Part shown: in pieces, positions 35,178 through 44,342 of the stretch | Position numbering within the stretch: the first letter of the stretch is position 1 | How the letters are laid out: each line of letters opens with the position of its first letter | Assembly (NCBI RefSeq): GCF_049341065.1 | Contig: NZ_JBMPIX010000003.1 | Coordinates: 186,001 to 250,000 of the forward strand | Direction of reading: 5' to 3' | DNA from: Pacificoceanicola sp049341065 | Lineage (GTDB): Bacteria > Pseudomonadota > Alphaproteobacteria > Rhodobacterales > Rhodobacteraceae | DNA: 64,000 nt | Notes under the pieces: generated by a model | Told to the model about the DNA's origin: nothing | The model's input: the letters and a program-made list of their open reading frames with translations, nothing else | Databases searched by the model: none | Translations under genes and position numbers: made by a program

Positions 35178-36389
35178 ATGAACAGGATTATTGCAGCTTT
35201 TGCAGGGCTATGCCTTTGGTCGTCCGGGGTGATGGCGCAAGAGGCTTCGGGCCTTGCACGGTTTGAGGGCGGCGCGGTCACGGACGGCATGTTCGGCGGT
35301 GCGGAGCTGACGCTGGACCTGAGCCAGGGCGTGCCGTGGCGGTTGTTCACCTTGACCGATCCCATGCGCTTGGTGCTGGATTTCCGCGAGGTAGATTGGC
35401 TGGACGCAGATGGCGCCGAGATGGACCAGTCCGATCTGGTCAGCGCGTTACGGGTTGGCGGCTTTCGCCCGGGCTGGTCGCGGCTGGTCGCGGTTCTGGA
35501 AGACCCGGTCGAGATCAAACAGGCGGGACTGAAGGTCGATACGGCAACGGGCCGCGCGGTTTTGACCGTGGCACTGGCAAAGACGGACGCTGAGGCCTTT
35601 TCGGCCCATGCCGGCCTGCCGCGCGATCCGGCGTGGGATCTGCCGACCCCAACCGCAAAGCAGGCCGCGCCTCCCGCGCCGGGCGCCCCCTTGGTGATCG
35701 TGCTTGATCCCGGTCACGGCGGGATTGACCCGGGGGCCGAACGCGGCGGCGTCAGTGAGGCCGGTTTGATGCTGCAATTCGCCCGCGAACTGGCCGAGGT
35801 TCTGATCCGCACAGGCAACTACAAGGTCTATTTGACACGCGACGAAGACAGCTTTGTTTCGCTTGAGGCGCGGGTGGCCATGGCGCACGAGGCGGGCGCG
35901 AACCTGTTTGTGTCCCTGCACGCGGACGCCATTCAGGAAGGCGTCGCCCATGGCGCCAGTGTCTATACGCTGGCGGACGAGGCTTCGGATGCGGCCTCGG
36001 CGGCGCTGGCCGAGCGGCATGACCGCGATGATCTTTTGGCAGGGCTGGATCTGTCCGGGGCGGATGACCGGGTGGCGCAGGTGCTGATGGAACTGGCGCG
36101 CCTCGACAATGGGCCGCGCTCCAAGGCGCTGGCGCGGCATCTGGTGGCCGGGATCAAGAATGCCCTTGGCCATGTGCACAAACACCCGCTGCGCGAGGCG
36201 GGGTTTTCGGTTCTCAAGGCGGCGGATGTGCCGTCGGTGTTGATTGAACTGGGCTTTCTGTCGACCGAGGAAGACCTGAAGAACCTGCAAGACCCGATCT
36301 GGCGCGCGGGCATGGCTGCCGGAGTGCGCGACGGGATCGAGGCCTGGGCGCTGGAAGATGCGGCTCTGGCGCGGCTGCGTCGGCAATAG
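35178..36389 (+). CDS. N-acetylmuramoyl-L-alanine amidase with AMIN domain
   Basis: 403 residues. A signal peptide (cut after V-M-A-Q) is followed by an AMIN domain (about 25-140), a Pro-rich linker and an Amidase_3 catalytic domain (about 170-395) with zinc-site motifs L-D-P-G-H-G-G-I-D-P, S-L-H-A-D-A and the catalytic I-E-L-G-F-L-S. This is the AmiC layout; the enzyme splits septal peptidoglycan. mrcA, coding for PBP1A, follows 200 bp downstream in the same direction, so the pair serves wall remodelling. An interspersed repeat begins at the stop codon. Confidence 0.93.
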   Translation: MNRIIAAFAGLCLWSSGVMAQEASGLARFEGGAVTDGMFGGAELTLDLSQGVPWRLFTLTDPMRLVLDFREVDWLDADGAEMDQSDLVSALRVGGFRPGWSRLVAVLEDPVEIKQAGLKVDTATGRAVLTVALAKTDAEAFSAHAGLPRDPAWDLPTPTAKQAAPPAPGAPLVIVLDPGHGGIDPGAERGGVSEAGLMLQFARELAEVLIRTGNYKVYLTRDEDSFVSLEARVAMAHEAGANLFVSLHADAIQEGVAHGASVYTLADEASDAASAALAERHDRDDLLAGLDLSGADDRVAQVLMELARLDNGPRSKALARHLVAGIKNALGHVHKHPLREAGFSVLKAADVPSVLIELGFLSTEEDLKNLQDPIWRAGMAAGVRDGIEAWALEDAALARLRRQ

Positions 36390-36446
36390 GGGCGCTGCCC
36401 CCGCGCCTGCGGCGCTCCCCCGGGATATTTTGGGACCAGTGAAGCC
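36389..36446 (+). repeat. Interspersed structured repeat, copy 3
   Basis: Hairpin GGGGC-GCT-GCCCC (36389-36401), hairpin GCGCC-TGC-GGCGC (36403-36415), then CCCCCGGGATATTTTGGGAC and CAGTGAAGC. It shares order and core with the copies at 14439 and 14499 (inverted) and starts at the last base of the amidase stop codon. Confidence 0.7.
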
Positions 36447-36531
36447 GGGAGCTGGGTTTTCCCCTTGGTCTTTAGGGGCGTAGCGGGCATGTGATGCCTG
36501 TGGCTTGCGCGAAAACTCGCCCGGATGTGTT

Positions 36532-36558
36532 TTGACCGCTCGCATCATGAGGTATAGT
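36532..36558 (+). promoter_or_regulatory. Possible promoter of mrcA
   Basis: TTGACC and TATAGT resemble -35 and -10 boxes but are 15 bp apart, shorter than ideal. The -10 box ends 31 bp before the GTG start. Confidence 0.35.
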
Positions 36559-36589
36559 GAGCGGACAGTTTTAATGGGGGCAAGCGCGG

Positions 36590-39127
36590 GTGACTCGCTT
36601 TATTTTTTCCTTCTTCGGCGCGATCTTCAGTGTGATTACACTGGGGGCGATGATGGTCGCCGTCACGATTGGCGCGATTTTCTGGATGTATGGCCGCGAT
36701 CTGCCCAGCCACGAAAGCCTTGCGCAATATACGCCGCCGACGATCAGCCGGATTTATTCGGTAGAAGGTCAGGTGATTGACGAATTCGCGCAGGAACGGC
36801 GTCTGTTCACCCCGGCCAACGAGATCCCCGATCTGGTCAAAAACGCTTTTATCAGCGCGGAAGACAAGAATTTCTATACGCACCAAGGCTATGACGTGCG
36901 CGGTATCGCAGCCGCGGCCATCGATGCGGTAAAAACGCGCGGGCGCGATGTGCGCGGGGCGTCGACCATCACCCAGCAGGTGATGAAGAACTTTTTGCTG
37001 TCCGGTGACCGCAAGGCCGAACGCAAGATCAAGGAGATCATCCTTGCCAGCCGCGTCGAAGAGGCCCTGTCCAAGGACAAGATTCTTGAGCTGTATCTGA
37101 ACGAGATCTTCCTTGGTCAGAACGCCTATGGCGTCGCGGCCGCTGCGCAGGTTTATTTCAACAAGACCCTGTCGGAACTGGCCCCGCATGAGGCGGCGAT
37201 GCTGGCCTCGATGCCAAAGGCGCCGTCGTCCTTTCATCCCGTGCGCCGTAAGGAACGCCTTCTGCAGCGCCGGGATTTCGTGCTGAAGGAGATGATGGAG
37301 AACGGCTTTATCACGCCGGTAGTCTACGCGTCGGAAGTGGCCATGCCGCTGAAATCCGTGCAGAACGGCGATTTTGAGCCGTATTACGAGGCGCTGCCGC
37401 CGCGTGATTATTTCACCGATGAAATCCGGCGCCAACTGAGCAGCGATTTTGGCGAAGAGCAGTTCTTTTCCGGCGGCTACGCGGTGCGTGCGACGCTGGA
37501 CCCGGAGATGCAGATCGAAGCCGCGACATCGCTGCGGCAGGCCTTGGAGCAATATGACCGTGGCCTTGGCCGCTGGAATGGCACCGGAAAAACTGTTCCC
37601 GTCGAAACGCTGGCCAGCGAAGAGGCGTGGCGCGCGGCCCTGTCGGACGTGCGGGTTGCGCGCGACGTCGATCTTGTCCGCCCATGGGTGCCCGCAGTTG
37701 TGCTTGAGGTGCGCGATCAGGAGCTGATCGTCGGCATCGAGGGCGTTGCGCTGGACGATCCTCGCGGAAACAGCGTGCCGCGCAGTGACACATCCTGGTT
37801 CTCGGGCAGCCTGTTCGACAACTTCAAGCCCGGCGATGTGGTCCATCTGCGCGAAATGGTGGATGACAGTAGCGGAAATTTCACCCGCTGGACCCTGCGA
37901 CAAGTGCCCAAGGTGCAGGGCGGGTTCATGGCGATGGACGTCAACACCGGGCGTGTAATTGCCATGCAGGGTGGCTTTAGCTACCAGAACTCGGTCTTCA
38001 ACCGCGCGACTCAGGCGATGCGCCAGCCGGGGTCCAGCTTCAAGCCGTTCGTCTATGCCTCGGCCCTCGACAGTGGTTATACGCCAGCAACCATCGTGGT
38101 CGATGCCCCGATCGAGATCAACACGCCGCAGGGCGTCTGGCGTCCGCAGAATGCCTCGCGCCAGTTCTATGGGCCGACGCCCTTGCGCACGGGCATTGAA
38201 CGGTCGCGCAACATCATGACGATCCGCCTCGCGCAAGAGGTGGGGATGGACGTGGTTGCCCGCTATGCCGAAAAATTTGGCGTCTATGACAATATGGGCC
38301 GTGTTCTGGCCAACGCATTGGGGTCAGATGAAACAACGCTGTTCCGCATGGTGGCCGCCTACGCGATGTTCGCCAACGGCGGCGAGCGGGTCGAGCCGAC
38401 GCTGGTGGACCGTGTGCAGGACCGCTATGGCAACACCATCTATTCGCATGACGCTGCCGAGGGCAACAAACGGGCCTGTGTGAACTGTGACGACCCGAAC
38501 ATTCCCGCAGGGCGTAGCCCCCGTATCGTCAACGATCGCGAGCGGGTGATGGATCCGGTGACCGCCTACCAGTTGACCTCGATGATGCGCGGCGTGGTCG
38601 AGCGCGGCACAGCGGCCAAGACCGTCAACCTGCCGGTGCCGACGGCAGGCAAGACCGGCACGACCAACGATGCCAAGGATGTTTGGTTTGTTGGATTTAC
38701 CAGTAATATCGTCGCCGGCTGCTATATCGGGTATGATACGCCGCGGCCGCTGGGGCGTGGAGCCTCGGGCGGCGGGATGTGCGGCCCGGTCTTCAACCGC
38801 TTCATGAAAAAGGCGATCCAGAAATACGGCGGCGGTGAATTTGTCGTGCCTCCGGGCTGTCAGTTCATCAACATCGACCGGTTTTCCGGCGCGCGTCTGT
38901 CGGATGGCGCATCGGGCGACAACGTCGTGTCCGAGTGCTTCCGCGAGGGCGAAGAGCCGATCTTTGGCATCCAGTTCGACGGTGGTTTTTCGGTCTCAGG
39001 CAGCTTTGACCTGATCCGCCCCGAAGGCGATAATGGCGCCCGTGAGGTCACCACCTCAACTGGCAAAAAGGCGGTTGTGGGCCCCAAGGCGGGTTTTGGC
39101 ACCTTGTCCTCGGGCGGTCTGTACTGA
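36590..39127 (+). CDS. mrcA: Bifunctional penicillin-binding protein 1A
   Basis: 845 residues. One N-terminal membrane helix (about 8-30) leads to a GT51 transglycosylase domain (E-D-K-N-F-Y-T-H-Q-G-Y and the Q-Q-V-M-K-N-F-L-L motif), an OB-like insert (about 330-430) and a transpeptidase domain with S-S-F-K (SxxK), S-R-N and K-T-G-T-T motifs in the right order. It polymerises and cross-links peptidoglycan. The start is GTG 36590; an ATG at 36574 is out of frame. A near-contiguous amidase gene upstream supports the role in wall synthesis. Confidence 0.95.
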   Translation: MTRFIFSFFGAIFSVITLGAMMVAVTIGAIFWMYGRDLPSHESLAQYTPPTISRIYSVEGQVIDEFAQERRLFTPANEIPDLVKNAFISAEDKNFYTHQGYDVRGIAAAAIDAVKTRGRDVRGASTITQQVMKNFLLSGDRKAERKIKEIILASRVEEALSKDKILELYLNEIFLGQNAYGVAAAAQVYFNKTLSELAPHEAAMLASMPKAPSSFHPVRRKERLLQRRDFVLKEMMENGFITPVVYASEVAMPLKSVQNGDFEPYYEALPPRDYFTDEIRRQLSSDFGEEQFFSGGYAVRATLDPEMQIEAATSLRQALEQYDRGLGRWNGTGKTVPVETLASEEAWRAALSDVRVARDVDLVRPWVPAVVLEVRDQELIVGIEGVALDDPRGNSVPRSDTSWFSGSLFDNFKPGDVVHLREMVDDSSGNFTRWTLRQVPKVQGGFMAMDVNTGRVIAMQGGFSYQNSVFNRATQAMRQPGSSFKPFVYASALDSGYTPATIVVDAPIEINTPQGVWRPQNASRQFYGPTPLRTGIERSRNIMTIRLAQEVGMDVVARYAEKFGVYDNMGRVLANALGSDETTLFRMVAAYAMFANGGERVEPTLVDRVQDRYGNTIYSHDAAEGNKRACVNCDDPNIPAGRSPRIVNDRERVMDPVTAYQLTSMMRGVVERGTAAKTVNLPVPTAGKTGTTNDAKDVWFVGFTSNIVAGCYIGYDTPRPLGRGASGGGMCGPVFNRFMKKAIQKYGGGEFVVPPGCQFINIDRFSGARLSDGASGDNVVSECFREGEEPIFGIQFDGGFSVSGSFDLIRPEGDNGAREVTTSTGKKAVVGPKAGFGTLSSGGLY

Positions 39128-39361
39128 GATTGGGGGCCGCCATTCGGCCAGTGGGTGAACGGGACAGGGGGGCTTTCCGGGCGCCCGCACGGGACGATCC
39201 GGCTTGCCGGGCTGCAGGTTTGCGACGGGAATTTCGTCACCTCGGCTGTTGCGGGCAATCCTGATCGGCGTGTAAAAACCACGCGCCCTCCAGCCGTCTT
39301 GCCCCGCCTTTCCCGCCTTGCTATCACGCAGCACCCGAAGGCTCGAGACAGGACCGACCCA

Positions 39362-40486
39362 ATGCGCGTAGAAGCACAAAACAACGTGGACAAGATCCAG
39401 AAATCGCTTGACCTTTTGCGTCAGCGGCTGGGTTGGGATACCGCGCAGCACCGGTTGGAAGAGTTCAACGCCCGCGTTGAAGACCCCAATCTTTGGGACG
39501 ATCCTGCCGCCGCGCAAAAACTGATGCGCGACCGGCAAAGCCTTGTGGACGCGATGGAGACCTACACCTCCATGAAGCAAGAGCTGGAAGATCAGATCGA
39601 GCTGATCGAACTGGGCGAGATGGAAGAAGATGACGAGATCGTCGCCGAAGCCGAAAACGCGCTCAAGGCCCTTGTGGGCAAGGCCGTCAAGAAAGAGCTT
39701 GAGGCGCTGCTCAATGGTGAGACGGACGGCAATGACGCCTTCCTCGAAATCAAATCCGGCGCTGGCGGCACCGAGGCGTGCGACTGGGCCTTGATGCTGT
39801 CGCGCATGTACGTCCGTTGGGCTGAAAAGCGCGGCTTCGAAGTGGAGTTGCAGGAAGAAACGCCGGGCACCGAAGCCGGGATCAAATCGGTGACCTACCA
39901 GATCAAGGGAAAGAACGCCTATGGCTGGCTGAAATCCGAAAGCGGCACGCACCGGCTGGTGCGGATTTCACCCTTTGGCAAAGGCACGCGCGAGACCAGT
40001 TTTGCCGCCGTCGGGGCCTATCCGGTGATCGACGACAATATCGAGATCGAGGTGAACCCGGCCGATATCCGCATCGACACCTACCGATCGTCCGGCGCGG
40101 GCGGTCAGCACGTGAACACCACCGACTCGGCGGTGCGGATCACCCACCATCCCACCGGGATCGTTGTCACCAGTTCCGAGAAATCCCAGCACCAGAACCG
40201 CGACATTGCCATGAAGGCCCTGAAATCGCGCCTCTATCAGCTGGAACTGGACAAGCGCAACGCCGAGGTCAACGCCCTGCACGAAGCCAAGGGCGATGCG
40301 GGCTGGGGCAACCAGATCCGCTCTTATGTTCTGCAGCCATATCAGATGGTCAAAGACCTGCGCACCAACTACGAAACCGCTGACACGCAAGGCGTTCTGG
40401 ATGGCGATCTGGACGGTTTCATGGAGGCCACGCTGGCCATGCAAGTGGCAGGTAAAAGCCGGGCGGACGCCAACGCCGAGGACTAA
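39362..40486 (+). CDS. prfB: Peptide chain release factor 2
   Basis: 374 residues from ATG 39362. The stop-codon recognition tripeptide S-P-F lies in L-V-R-I-S-P-F-G-K and the catalytic G-G-Q in S-S-G-A-G-G-Q-H-V-N-T. The reading frame is continuous: the programmed +1 frameshift with in-frame TGA that many bacteria have around codon 25 is absent, so autoregulation by frameshift is not expected here. The longer upstream in-frame extension has no ribosome site and is discarded. A GGCAGGG hairpin follows the stop. Confidence 0.95.
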   Translation: MRVEAQNNVDKIQKSLDLLRQRLGWDTAQHRLEEFNARVEDPNLWDDPAAAQKLMRDRQSLVDAMETYTSMKQELEDQIELIELGEMEEDDEIVAEAENALKALVGKAVKKELEALLNGETDGNDAFLEIKSGAGGTEACDWALMLSRMYVRWAEKRGFEVELQEETPGTEAGIKSVTYQIKGKNAYGWLKSESGTHRLVRISPFGKGTRETSFAAVGAYPVIDDNIEIEVNPADIRIDTYRSSGAGGQHVNTTDSAVRITHHPTGIVVTSSEKSQHQNRDIAMKALKSRLYQLELDKRNAEVNALHEAKGDAGWGNQIRSYVLQPYQMVKDLRTNYETADTQGVLDGDLDGFMEATLAMQVAGKSRADANAED

Positions 40487-40540
40487 GACGCGCCCTGGGC
40501 CTGATCCGGGGCAGGGCGCATCCCTGCCGGCCCTAAAGAT

Positions 40541-40555
40541 ATACCTGAGAGGTAT
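40541..40555. promoter_or_regulatory. Palindrome upstream of the DUF2189 gene
   Basis: ATACCT-GAG-AGGTAT is a perfect 6-bp inverted repeat 60 bp ahead of the DUF2189 start, of operator size. No regulator is suggested by position. Confidence 0.4.
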
Positions 40556-40615
40556 GTTGCCTGACGCAGACATATCCCCTTTACTGAATGTCGGACGTGT
40601 TCAGCGGAGGGTAGG

Positions 40616-41419
40616 ATGCCAGATACACCAAAGCCGGGGGTTCCCGATCTGGGAGCGGTCGATTTTGCGCTGCTGCGCGAGGCGCTGCGGCGCGGCTGGA
40701 AGGATCTGCGCAGCGCGCCCGGTTTTGCATTCGTCTTTGCCGGGGTTTACGTCCTTGGCGGCTGGATCATGGCCTGGATCACATGGGCCACCGGGCAGAC
40801 CTATTGGCTGGTTCTGGCCGCCATCGGCTTTCCACTGATCGGACCTTTTGCGGCGGTGGGGTTTTATGATATTTCGCGCCGCATCGAGCAGGGCCGCCCG
40901 CTGGACTGGATGCAGATCTTCAGCGTCGTGCTGCGGCAATCGAAACGGCAACTGCCGTCGATCTGCGCGATCATCATCGTCGTCTTTCTGTTCTGGTTCT
41001 TTCTGGCCCACATGATCTTTGCCCTGTTTCTTGGGCTGTCGACCATGACAAATGTCTCAAGCTCGTTCGAGGTTTACCTCAGCGCCAACGGGCTGATGAT
41101 GCTGGCCGTCGGCACGGTTGTCGGTGCAGTATTCTCGACGCTGCTTTACATGATAACCGTGCTGTCGCTGCCGCTGCTTCTGGACCGCGAGATCGACTTT
41201 GTGACGGCGATGATCACCTCGTTCCAATATGTCGCGAACCATGCAGTGCCGATGATCGGCTGGGCGATCTTCGTGGCAGTCTTTACCCTGTTGTCCATGG
41301 TGCCGTTCTTTGTCGGGTTGTTCATCTCATTGCCGCTGCTGGGTCATGCGACGTGGCACCTGTATGACATGCTGGCCAATGGCGCGTATGGTGCGCAGGA
41401 TGACGCGGTTCCTGCCTGA
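40616..41419 (+). CDS. DUF2189 multi-pass membrane protein
   Basis: 267 residues with about six helices, including the conserved G-P-F-A-A-V-G-F-Y-D-I-S-R-R-I-E-Q-G motif between helices 2 and 3 and P-L-L-L-D-R-E-I-D-F in the second half, both typical of DUF2189. The family is common in Rhodobacteraceae and its role is not established. GGAGG lies 7 bp ahead of the ATG. The gene stands alone between prfB and a cytochrome c gene. Confidence 0.82.
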   Translation: MPDTPKPGVPDLGAVDFALLREALRRGWKDLRSAPGFAFVFAGVYVLGGWIMAWITWATGQTYWLVLAAIGFPLIGPFAAVGFYDISRRIEQGRPLDWMQIFSVVLRQSKRQLPSICAIIIVVFLFWFFLAHMIFALFLGLSTMTNVSSSFEVYLSANGLMMLAVGTVVGAVFSTLLYMITVLSLPLLLDREIDFVTAMITSFQYVANHAVPMIGWAIFVAVFTLLSMVPFFVGLFISLPLLGHATWHLYDMLANGAYGAQDDAVPA

Positions 41420-41582
41420 GCGCAGTTTGTCGCAAGCCCCCGTTATCGCGCCAAGTTTTTTCAAAGCAATAACCTAAGTAAATGCGCACATCCCCGACAG
41501 GTCGATGATGGTCCCGTGTCCTGCTTGGAGGTGGGACGCGCCTCGGCGCTCCAATGCGCCGTCCATTTCAGAAGGGGAGAGA

Positions 41583-41981
41583 ATGATGTTGATGAAAGCT
41601 TTGACCGTGGCAGGGGTTGTTTTGGCCGCAGGCGCTGCCTTTGCGCAGGATGCCGAGCACGGGGCGGAATACTACGCGCAATATTGCGCAACCTGCCACG
41701 GGTCCGGCGGCACGGGAGATGGTCCGTTGACCGAAATGATGACGACCGCCGTGCCCGACCTGACTCAGCTGAGTGCCAACAACGACGGTGAATTTCCGAT
41801 GCTCCGTGTCATACACGTGATCGACGGGCGGACCGGAATGCGGGCCCATGGTGGACCGATGCCGGTCTACGGCGCGCTGTTCAAGGCCGAGAGCGGCATC
41901 GACTCGCCCTATGCGGACGTTCTGTACAGCCGCGGCAAGGTTCTTTCGATCGCCTATTATTTGGAGAAAATCCAGAAGTAG
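41583..41981 (+). CDS. Small periplasmic c-type cytochrome
   Basis: About 132 residues. A signal peptide (core M-K-A-L-T-V-A-G-V-V-L-A-A-G) is followed by a class I cytochrome c domain with one haem motif C-A-T-C-H near residue 40 and a possible Met ligand in the P-M-P-V-Y-G segment. Three closely spaced ATG codons (41583, 41586, 41592) follow GAAGGGGAGAG; the first two fit best. It would carry electrons in the periplasm. Partner unknown; it converges on the Rieske-operon satellite gene 15 bp away. Confidence 0.82.
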   Translation: MMLMKALTVAGVVLAAGAAFAQDAEHGAEYYAQYCATCHGSGGTGDGPLTEMMTTAVPDLTQLSANNDGEFPMLRVIHVIDGRTGMRAHGGPMPVYGALFKAESGIDSPYADVLYSRGKVLSIAYYLEKIQK

Positions 41982-41996
41982 GCGAACAAGGCCATC

Positions 41997-42209
41997 TCAG
42001 GCCTCTCGCCCTTCGGCCACTAGACGTGCGTGCAGGTCCGCTGCGCGCGCGTCGCCCAGTTCCAGAGCAAAGACATAGGCGTGTGTCAGGTAGAAACAGG
42101 CCGCGTTCAGATCGTTCACACTGTCGGCGGCCTGCGCATAAAGCCCCACAAGCGCGCGGCGATCATTCCGCGCGTGCGCCGCCAGCAGCATGTCGTCCAG
42201 GGCTTGCAC
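41997..42209 (-). CDS. 70-residue protein encoded directly behind the Rieske oxygenase
   Basis: The frame opens at GTG 42209, one base after the oxygenase stop, and codes for a helical, Ala-rich protein that reads V-Q-A-L-D-D-M-L-L-A-A-H-A-R-N-D and ends V-A-E-G-R-E-A. A later start at ATG 42191 would shorten it by six residues. It contains repeated A-C-F-Y-L-T-H-A-Y-V-F-A-L-E-like amphipathic helices resembling a TPR-like hairpin. I recognise no family. The spacing implies translation coupled to the oxygenase. Confidence 0.62.
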   Translation of the reverse strand: MQALDDMLLAAHARNDRRALVGLYAQAADSVNDLNAACFYLTHAYVFALELGDARAADLHARLVAEGREA

Positions 42210-42210
42210 G

Positions 42211-43371
42211 TTACTCGGCTGCCTTATCCATCGCGCGCCAGTGATCGACCTTGCCCGCCACCCATTCATGGAAGCAATGCGTCGGCCCATCCATCGCTGG
42301 CGAAAAGCGCCCGCCGTCAAAGCCTGAGGCATGACGCCCCTTTTGCATCCCCTCGACCACAAAGATATCCTCCTCGAAGACTGTCTTCCACAGCTGCGCG
42401 TTGCGTTGGCGCAGCCCGCTGTCGGTATGGGGTTGGGCGTAATAAAGGTGGATATTCTCGACCGTGCGGTCCAGCCCCTCGGGGACCAGAATGATCGCGA
42501 AGGCGTGGTCACGGTGCGCGCCGAGCAGGACGTTGGGGTAGATCGACAGGTATTCGGCAGCGGTGTCCCACTTTTCCGAAAGCCCGTCGAAATCCGGAAA
42601 GCTCTGGTCGTTTTCGTTGGTGATCTGGCGATACACCATCGTGCCCTGACCGGAAAAAGCGCCGGGCTCTTCGATGTTGTAATGGTCTTCCAGCCGCGAA
42701 TAGCTGTTCAGGCCGGGATGCACCCAGGGGAGGTGATAGCTTTCGCAATAGTTTTCGACGGCCAGTTTCCAGTTGGTGTTGACCTCTAGCGTCAACACAC
42801 TGTCCGAGCCGCCGTGGTACAGTGGCTTTTCAAACTCGGCCCAGCGTTGCATCGCCGGGGCCATGGCGTCTTCGAAGGCCGGGGCATCACCCGAGACGTT
42901 GATCCAGACCACGTCGCGCCAGATATGGCTGCGCACTTCGACAAGGCCCAGGGTGTCGCGGTCGATAGAGGCGTGGGTGTTCTGGCCGGGGCCGCCTACA
43001 TGCGGTGTGCTGACCAGACGGCCATCGGTGCCGTAGCACCATGAATGATAGGGGCAGCGGATGGCGCCTTCGATCTTGCGCGCCTCTTCGACAAGGATCA
43101 TGCCGCGATGACGGCAGATGTTCTGAAAAACCCGAACAGTGTCATCCTTGCCGCGCACCAGCAGCAGCGGCATGTCCATGAACTGGATCGGCTTGGCGTC
43201 GCCCACTTCGGGGACGTCGGCAGCCACAGCCAGCCCCGCCCATTGGGTAAAGATCAGCGCCTGACGCTCCTCGGCGTAGACGCTTTCGTCAATGTAGTGG
43301 GCGTTGGGAAGGCCATTCGCCCGGTCGACGGGCAGGCGGACCTGTGAAAGATCGGTGACATTGCGCGACAT
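42211..43371 (-). CDS. Rieske non-haem iron oxygenase, large subunit (quaternary-ammonium type)
   Basis: 386 residues. The Rieske [2Fe-2S] ligands are Cys86-x-His88 and Cys106-x2-His109 (CRHRGM and CPYHSW). The mononuclear iron site is E-N-Y-C-E-S-Y-H-L-P-W-V-H (His213, His218). The residue between the two centres, Asp in most ring-hydroxylating dioxygenases, is Glu210 here, as in the carnitine and glycine-betaine monooxygenases CntA and GbcA. It may therefore demethylate or cleave a quaternary amine such as glycine betaine, stachydrine or carnitine; the substrate is inferred. No reductase gene is adjacent. An XRE regulator lies 104 bp upstream. Confidence 0.82.
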   Translation of the reverse strand: MSRNVTDLSQVRLPVDRANGLPNAHYIDESVYAEERQALIFTQWAGLAVAADVPEVGDAKPIQFMDMPLLLVRGKDDTVRVFQNICRHRGMILVEEARKIEGAIRCPYHSWCYGTDGRLVSTPHVGGPGQNTHASIDRDTLGLVEVRSHIWRDVVWINVSGDAPAFEDAMAPAMQRWAEFEKPLYHGGSDSVLTLEVNTNWKLAVENYCESYHLPWVHPGLNSYSRLEDHYNIEEPGAFSGQGTMVYRQITNENDQSFPDFDGLSEKWDTAAEYLSIYPNVLLGAHRDHAFAIILVPEGLDRTVENIHLYYAQPHTDSGLRQRNAQLWKTVFEEDIFVVEGMQKGRHASGFDGGRFSPAMDGPTHCFHEWVAGKVDHWRAMDKAAE

Positions 43372-43475
43372 GGGCGGGCCTCCTCTGCCTGACTACCCAT
43401 TTCCGGTAGCATCCGGGCAAACCCGTCAGCGCGCCGGATCGCGACACGCCGTGACGCAAAGCGACAAAGCACGGA

Positions 43476-44297
43476 TCAGGAGAAGGGGACGCCGATCTTC
43501 AGCATCTGCCTGAGATAGGGCAACACCTTGTCAATGCCGCAAAAGCCAACGCTGCGCGCCGCGGCCAGAACTTTGTGGGTGTCGCGGCCCAAGTATTCGA
43601 CCACCTGTCGTTCGACCCGCCGCCCGGCCACATCCTCGCGCACGGTGCGGGTGACATAACCCACCCAAAAGTTGTTCTCGAACGACGGCACCCGGGCCAG
43701 ATAGTTGAACGAGGCTGTCGCGGCTCCGCGTCGGCTGAGCATCAGGGCAATGCCATCCTCTTGCGGCATCACCACAGCGCGGAATTCGCGCTGCGCCGGG
43801 GCGGTGGGCAAACCTTGTTCGGCCATCGCCTGTTTGGCTTCGAAGCCGCGCAGGAATGTGTGACCATCTTTGCGGAAGGCATAGGTCAGCCCTTGAACGA
43901 ATTGGTCTTCGTGCAAAAAGCTGCGCCTGACAAAGCGGTAGAATCCCGAGGGGAAATCCTCTTCCGATACTGATTCTGTAGAATGGCCGACGAAATCTGC
44001 GACTTCAGGATGTTCGAACAGACCGGATTTGGGCGCGTGAATGTTCTCGACCGGTTCCAGCAAAATTCGGGCATCTACGCCAAAATACGTGCAAATTCTA
44101 TGCAAGACATCGGGCCTGGGAAAGCTTTCGCCAGCCAGATAGCGGTTAAACTGTGTGCGATTGATACCAAGGTCGCGACACAACGCCGAAATTGAGGCAG
44201 CGTCATTGGACAGTTGACGCAGGTTCGCGCCAAGCATGCTACGCAGTTCCGCGGGACTGGGCCGTCTCGTAGATGATTTTGGCGTATTTACTGGCAT
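43476..44297 (-). CDS. XRE-type transcriptional regulator with C-terminal sensor-like region
   Basis: 273 residues from ATG 44297 (GCGAGG ahead). An N-terminal Cro/CI helix-turn-helix (about 28-75: I-S-A-L-C-R-D-L-G-I-N-R-T-Q-F-N-R-Y-L-A-G) is followed by about 190 residues, rich in aromatic and charged positions, that I do not recognise and that may bind a ligand. It precedes the Rieske oxygenase gene on the same strand and is the obvious candidate to regulate it. Its own promoter is covered by four phased half-sites (44355-44392), indicating autoregulation. A longer reading from 44372 is rejected because it would overlap that promoter. Confidence 0.8.
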   Translation of the reverse strand: MPVNTPKSSTRRPSPAELRSMLGANLRQLSNDAASISALCRDLGINRTQFNRYLAGESFPRPDVLHRICTYFGVDARILLEPVENIHAPKSGLFEHPEVADFVGHSTESVSEEDFPSGFYRFVRRSFLHEDQFVQGLTYAFRKDGHTFLRGFEAKQAMAEQGLPTAPAQREFRAVVMPQEDGIALMLSRRGAATASFNYLARVPSFENNFWVGYVTRTVREDVAGRRVERQVVEYLGRDTHKVLAAARSVGFCGIDKVLPYLRQMLKIGVPFS

Positions 44298-44342
44298 CGA
44301 TACCTCGCGCTTAAAGTGTATATCGTGAACGCTCAACTCGCT

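Noticed and set aside
36545..38236. 563-codon reverse open frame opposite mrcA
   Set aside because: Antisense of PBP1A, whose catalytic motifs are all present on the forward strand.
39362..39480. Programmed frameshift in prfB
   Set aside because: The frame is continuous through the region where the in-frame TGA and slippery site would be expected.
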